From contig DGVM01000129.1 of the NCBI GenBank assembly GCA_002395925.1, positions 1 through 16,271 of the forward strand: 16,271 nucleotides of DNA, written 5' to 3'. Numbering within the stretch: position 1 is the first letter of the stretch; every line of letters starts with the position of its first letter. The position numbers and the translations under genes are program-made. The notes beneath the pieces are model-generated. The model worked only from the letters and a program-made list of their open reading frames with translations, searched no databases and was not told where the DNA came from. Source of the stretch: Bacteroidales bacterium UBA4284 (GTDB lineage: Bacteria; Bacteroidota; Bacteroidia; Bacteroidales; UBA932). Below are positions 14,867 through 16,271 of this stretch, piece after piece.

Positions 14867-16115
14867 TCTGCTTCTTGTTTATTTGTTCGCTCAGAAAGGA
14901 TTCCCTCTCTGCGCTCCATGACTTTTCCAGCCACATGGCATGAGAGCATGTGGGGACGCAAAAATAGCGTTTTTCTTTGGAACCGAGGTTGTTGTAGATA
15001 GAGAAATTGGTATGGGGCGGGCAGGTTTCGTCCTGCAGGCCGAACGACATGTACACAGGGCACTCTACGCGGGGAGCGAAATTCTTGATGTCGTAATAAG
15101 AGAGCATTTCGAAGAGGGCGTCGCGGTCGATGCCTTCGGCGTCGGCCTGCTCGAACACCTCGTGGACGGGCCACCATACGATGCGCGCATAATCCTGATA
15201 ATCACCGAGGAACGGCACGGACGGGGCGATGGCTTTGATGCGTTTGTCAAGGGCCGCAGCGAGGAAGGTAAAGGCGCCTCCCTGGCTTTCGCCCCATGCG
15301 ACGATACGGCTGGTGTCGGTCTTTTCCAGTCCGGCCACGAAATCTACTGCGCGTTTGACGTCGCAGAACGCCCCGCGGTAGTAGAACTCTTCCTTGCTTG
15401 CAAGCCCCCTGTCAATCCATCGCTGTGCAGGATCCTTGAATATGCCTTGCTCGCGTACGCTCACGAGGTACTCGATCCTGTCGGGAGAGGCGGAAGGGTC
15501 GAACCAGTAGGGTTCGGCACCGTAGCCCATGTAAACGATGACTGCCGGGTACTTGCCCTCTTTGACCGGGACCGACAGGATACCGCCTGCGATGGCTCCG
15601 CCAAGCGACTCATAACTAACATTGTAACAGGTCCTCAGCTCATTGGAATGCTCCGGAACCTCGGTCAGCACGGGCTTCAGGGGCACTTCGGCCAGTTGCT
15701 TGAAGGTTTCTTCCCAGAAGGCGTCAAAGTCGGGACGGGCATCGACGGGGCTCACTACATCATCGGGCCTGACGCCTATGTTCCATCGGATGCTGTCGCG
15801 CAGCCGCACCTGGTAAAAACCCGGGTCAAGGGCGCCAAGGCTTACGCTGATCGTACTGTCTTCGGCTACATTGATTTCCTTGCTGAACACTACTGACGGC
15901 TCTTGGGCCATCAGCGACAGGTCCGTCACCAGTTGGAACGTTGCAGGTCCGGGGACTGCGTTTACGCGGGTTTTGAGGGTATAAGGCCCGTCGGCGGTGA
16001 ACAGCCAGCCAATATCGGGAACCGATTTTCCTGTAGGTGGAGTGAAATTATCGTTGCAGGAAGGCAAGAGGAACAGCAGGAGAGCTGTCAGTATTGGGCG
16101 AAGCTGGATTTTCAT
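14853..16115 (-). CDS. Acetyl xylan esterase / cephalosporin-C deacetylase-like lipoprotein
   Basis: A 420-residue alpha/beta-hydrolase of the AXE1 family (CE7-like), which removes acetyl groups from xylan oligomers or other small acetyl esters. A signal peptide with lipobox LLPSC puts the lipid-modified Cys at position 20, so the protein should be anchored in a membrane. A beta-rich domain spans about 25-125 and the hydrolase about 126-415. The catalytic triad is visible as Ser277 (GESQGG), Asp362 (GLQDETCPP) and His392 (CSHAMW). The characteristic RPDFDAFWEE segment is at 127-136. The start ATG 16115 is 5 nt below a promoter -7 box, so the mRNA is nearly leaderless. The gene's 3' end overlaps cysK by 14 nt, an unusual pairing of a polysaccharide deacetylase with cysteine synthesis. 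No other glycan-utilisation gene (SusC/D, glycosidase) is in view. Confidence 0.85.
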   Translation of the reverse strand: MKIQLRPILTALLLFLLPSCNDNFTPPTGKSVPDIGWLFTADGPYTLKTRVNAVPGPATFQLVTDLSLMAQEPSVVFSKEINVAEDSTISVSLGALDPGFYQVRLRDSIRWNIGVRPDDVVSPVDARPDFDAFWEETFKQLAEVPLKPVLTEVPEHSNELRTCYNVSYESLGGAIAGGILSVPVKEGKYPAVIVYMGYGAEPYWFDPSASPDRIEYLVSVREQGIFKDPAQRWIDRGLASKEEFYYRGAFCDVKRAVDFVAGLEKTDTSRIVAWGESQGGAFTFLAAALDKRIKAIAPSVPFLGDYQDYARIVWWPVHEVFEQADAEGIDRDALFEMLSYYDIKNFAPRVECPVYMSFGLQDETCPPHTNFSIYNNLGSKEKRYFCVPTCSHAMWLEKSWSAERESFLSEQINKKQNDLQ

Positions 16116-16120
16116 ACCTG

Positions 16121-16151
16121 CGAAGATATTAAAAAAAGCCAGCTTTTACAA
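16121..16151 (-). promoter_or_regulatory. Bacteroidota-type promoter of the esterase-cysK-cysE operon
   Basis: On the minus strand, TTG (16151-16149) is followed after exactly 20 nt by TATCTTCG (16128-16121), one base from the TAnnTTTG consensus. The spacer is AT-rich. Transcription should start about 16113-16117, essentially at the ATG at 16115. No cysteine or sulfur regulator site is recognisable. Confidence 0.6.
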
Positions 16152-16191
16152 TATGAATGAAATCCCTTACTTCTGTTGTTGGTGCAAAATA

Positions 16192-16225
16192 AAAACCCCG
16201 ATGACTCATCAGCCATCGGGGTTTT
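16192..16225 (-). terminator. Intrinsic (Rho-independent) terminator
   Basis: A perfect 12-bp inverted repeat, AAAACCCCGATG (16192-16203) with CATCGGGGTTTT (16214-16225), encloses a 10-nt loop. On the minus strand the stem is followed by a T-rich tract (TTTTT-A-TTTT). It lies 17 nt after the stop of the partial minus-strand gene at the right edge and ahead of the esterase promoter, so it most likely ends that upstream transcript. The A/T symmetry could let it work in both directions. Confidence 0.88.
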
Positions 16226-16241
16226 GAAAAAGAACTAACTC

Positions 16242-16271
16242 TTACTCGGAGAGTTTCTTGTAAGTGTTGTA
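16242..16271 (-). CDS. C-terminal tail of an unidentified protein, cut by window edge
   Basis: The minus strand from 16271 reads nine codons, YNTYKKLSE, and a TAA stop at 16244-16242. A strong terminator follows 17 nt downstream, which is the main reason to believe this is a real gene end rather than chance. Too little is present to name the protein. Confidence 0.55.
   Translation of the reverse strand, partial: YNTYKKLSE

Noticed and set aside
14940..15896. A 318-codon plus-strand open frame opposite the esterase
   Set aside because: The minus-strand frame contains a lipobox and a full catalytic triad; the opposing frame has no family features.
16204..16213. CTGATGAG on the minus strand within the terminator loop, resembling the hammerhead ribozyme core
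   Set aside because: The required GAAA segment and three-stem arrangement are absent; the sequence is simply the loop of a 12-bp terminator stem.

Overview
The window is a gene-dense, GC-rich chromosomal stretch that looks like a member of the Bacteroidales (Bacteroidota), possibly a gut lineage. The evidence is: two promoters of the Bacteroidota TTG-N19/20-TAnnTTTG type, weak Shine-Dalgarno use, very short leaders, a DUF47 protein paired with a PiT phosphate transporter, a golvesin-domain 'xanthan lyase-like' secreted protein, and a lipoprotein acetyl xylan esterase-like enzyme. The genus cannot be fixed from this sequence alone. I see no tRNA, rRNA, CRISPR array, phage gene or transposase.

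Layout. (1) 1-7688, plus strand, one tightly packed run: the 3' part of a class I aminotransferase, a DUF47/PhoU-like protein, a PiT phosphate transporter, an MsbA-like ABC exporter, a VanZ-like membrane protein, and a large secreted amidase/golvesin/FN3 protein. Gaps are 3-10 nt or the genes overlap. (2) 7701-10557, minus strand: a TPR-repeat secreted protein followed by a YycJ-like metallo-hydrolase, overlapping by 8 nt. (3) 10580-13190, plus strand: an M28 aminopeptidase-fold protein that has lost nearly all its metal ligands, a MenA-like prenyltransferase, a 140-bp long inverted-repeat element, and a CPBP membrane protease. (4) 13198-16115, minus strand: an acetyl xylan esterase-like lipoprotein, then cysK and cysE, read in that order from a promoter at 16121-16151. 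(5) 16192-16271: an intrinsic terminator and the last nine codons of another minus-strand gene.

How the genes fit together. DUF47 plus PiT form a phosphate uptake pair. The ABC exporter, VanZ-like protein and amidase-like protein look like envelope functions. CysE and CysK form the two-step O-acetylserine route to cysteine, and CysE keeps the C-terminal isoleucine that docks into CysK in the cysteine synthase complex. MenA points to menaquinone synthesis.

The most unusual items are: the 140-bp element between menA and the CPBP gene (32-bp arms with one mismatch around a structured core made of two GGGAGGG-plus-hairpin modules); the apparently dead M28 homologue; the back-to-back, mutually exclusive promoter boxes at 10537-10552; and the amidase whose catalytic fold is split by an inserted golvesin-type domain.
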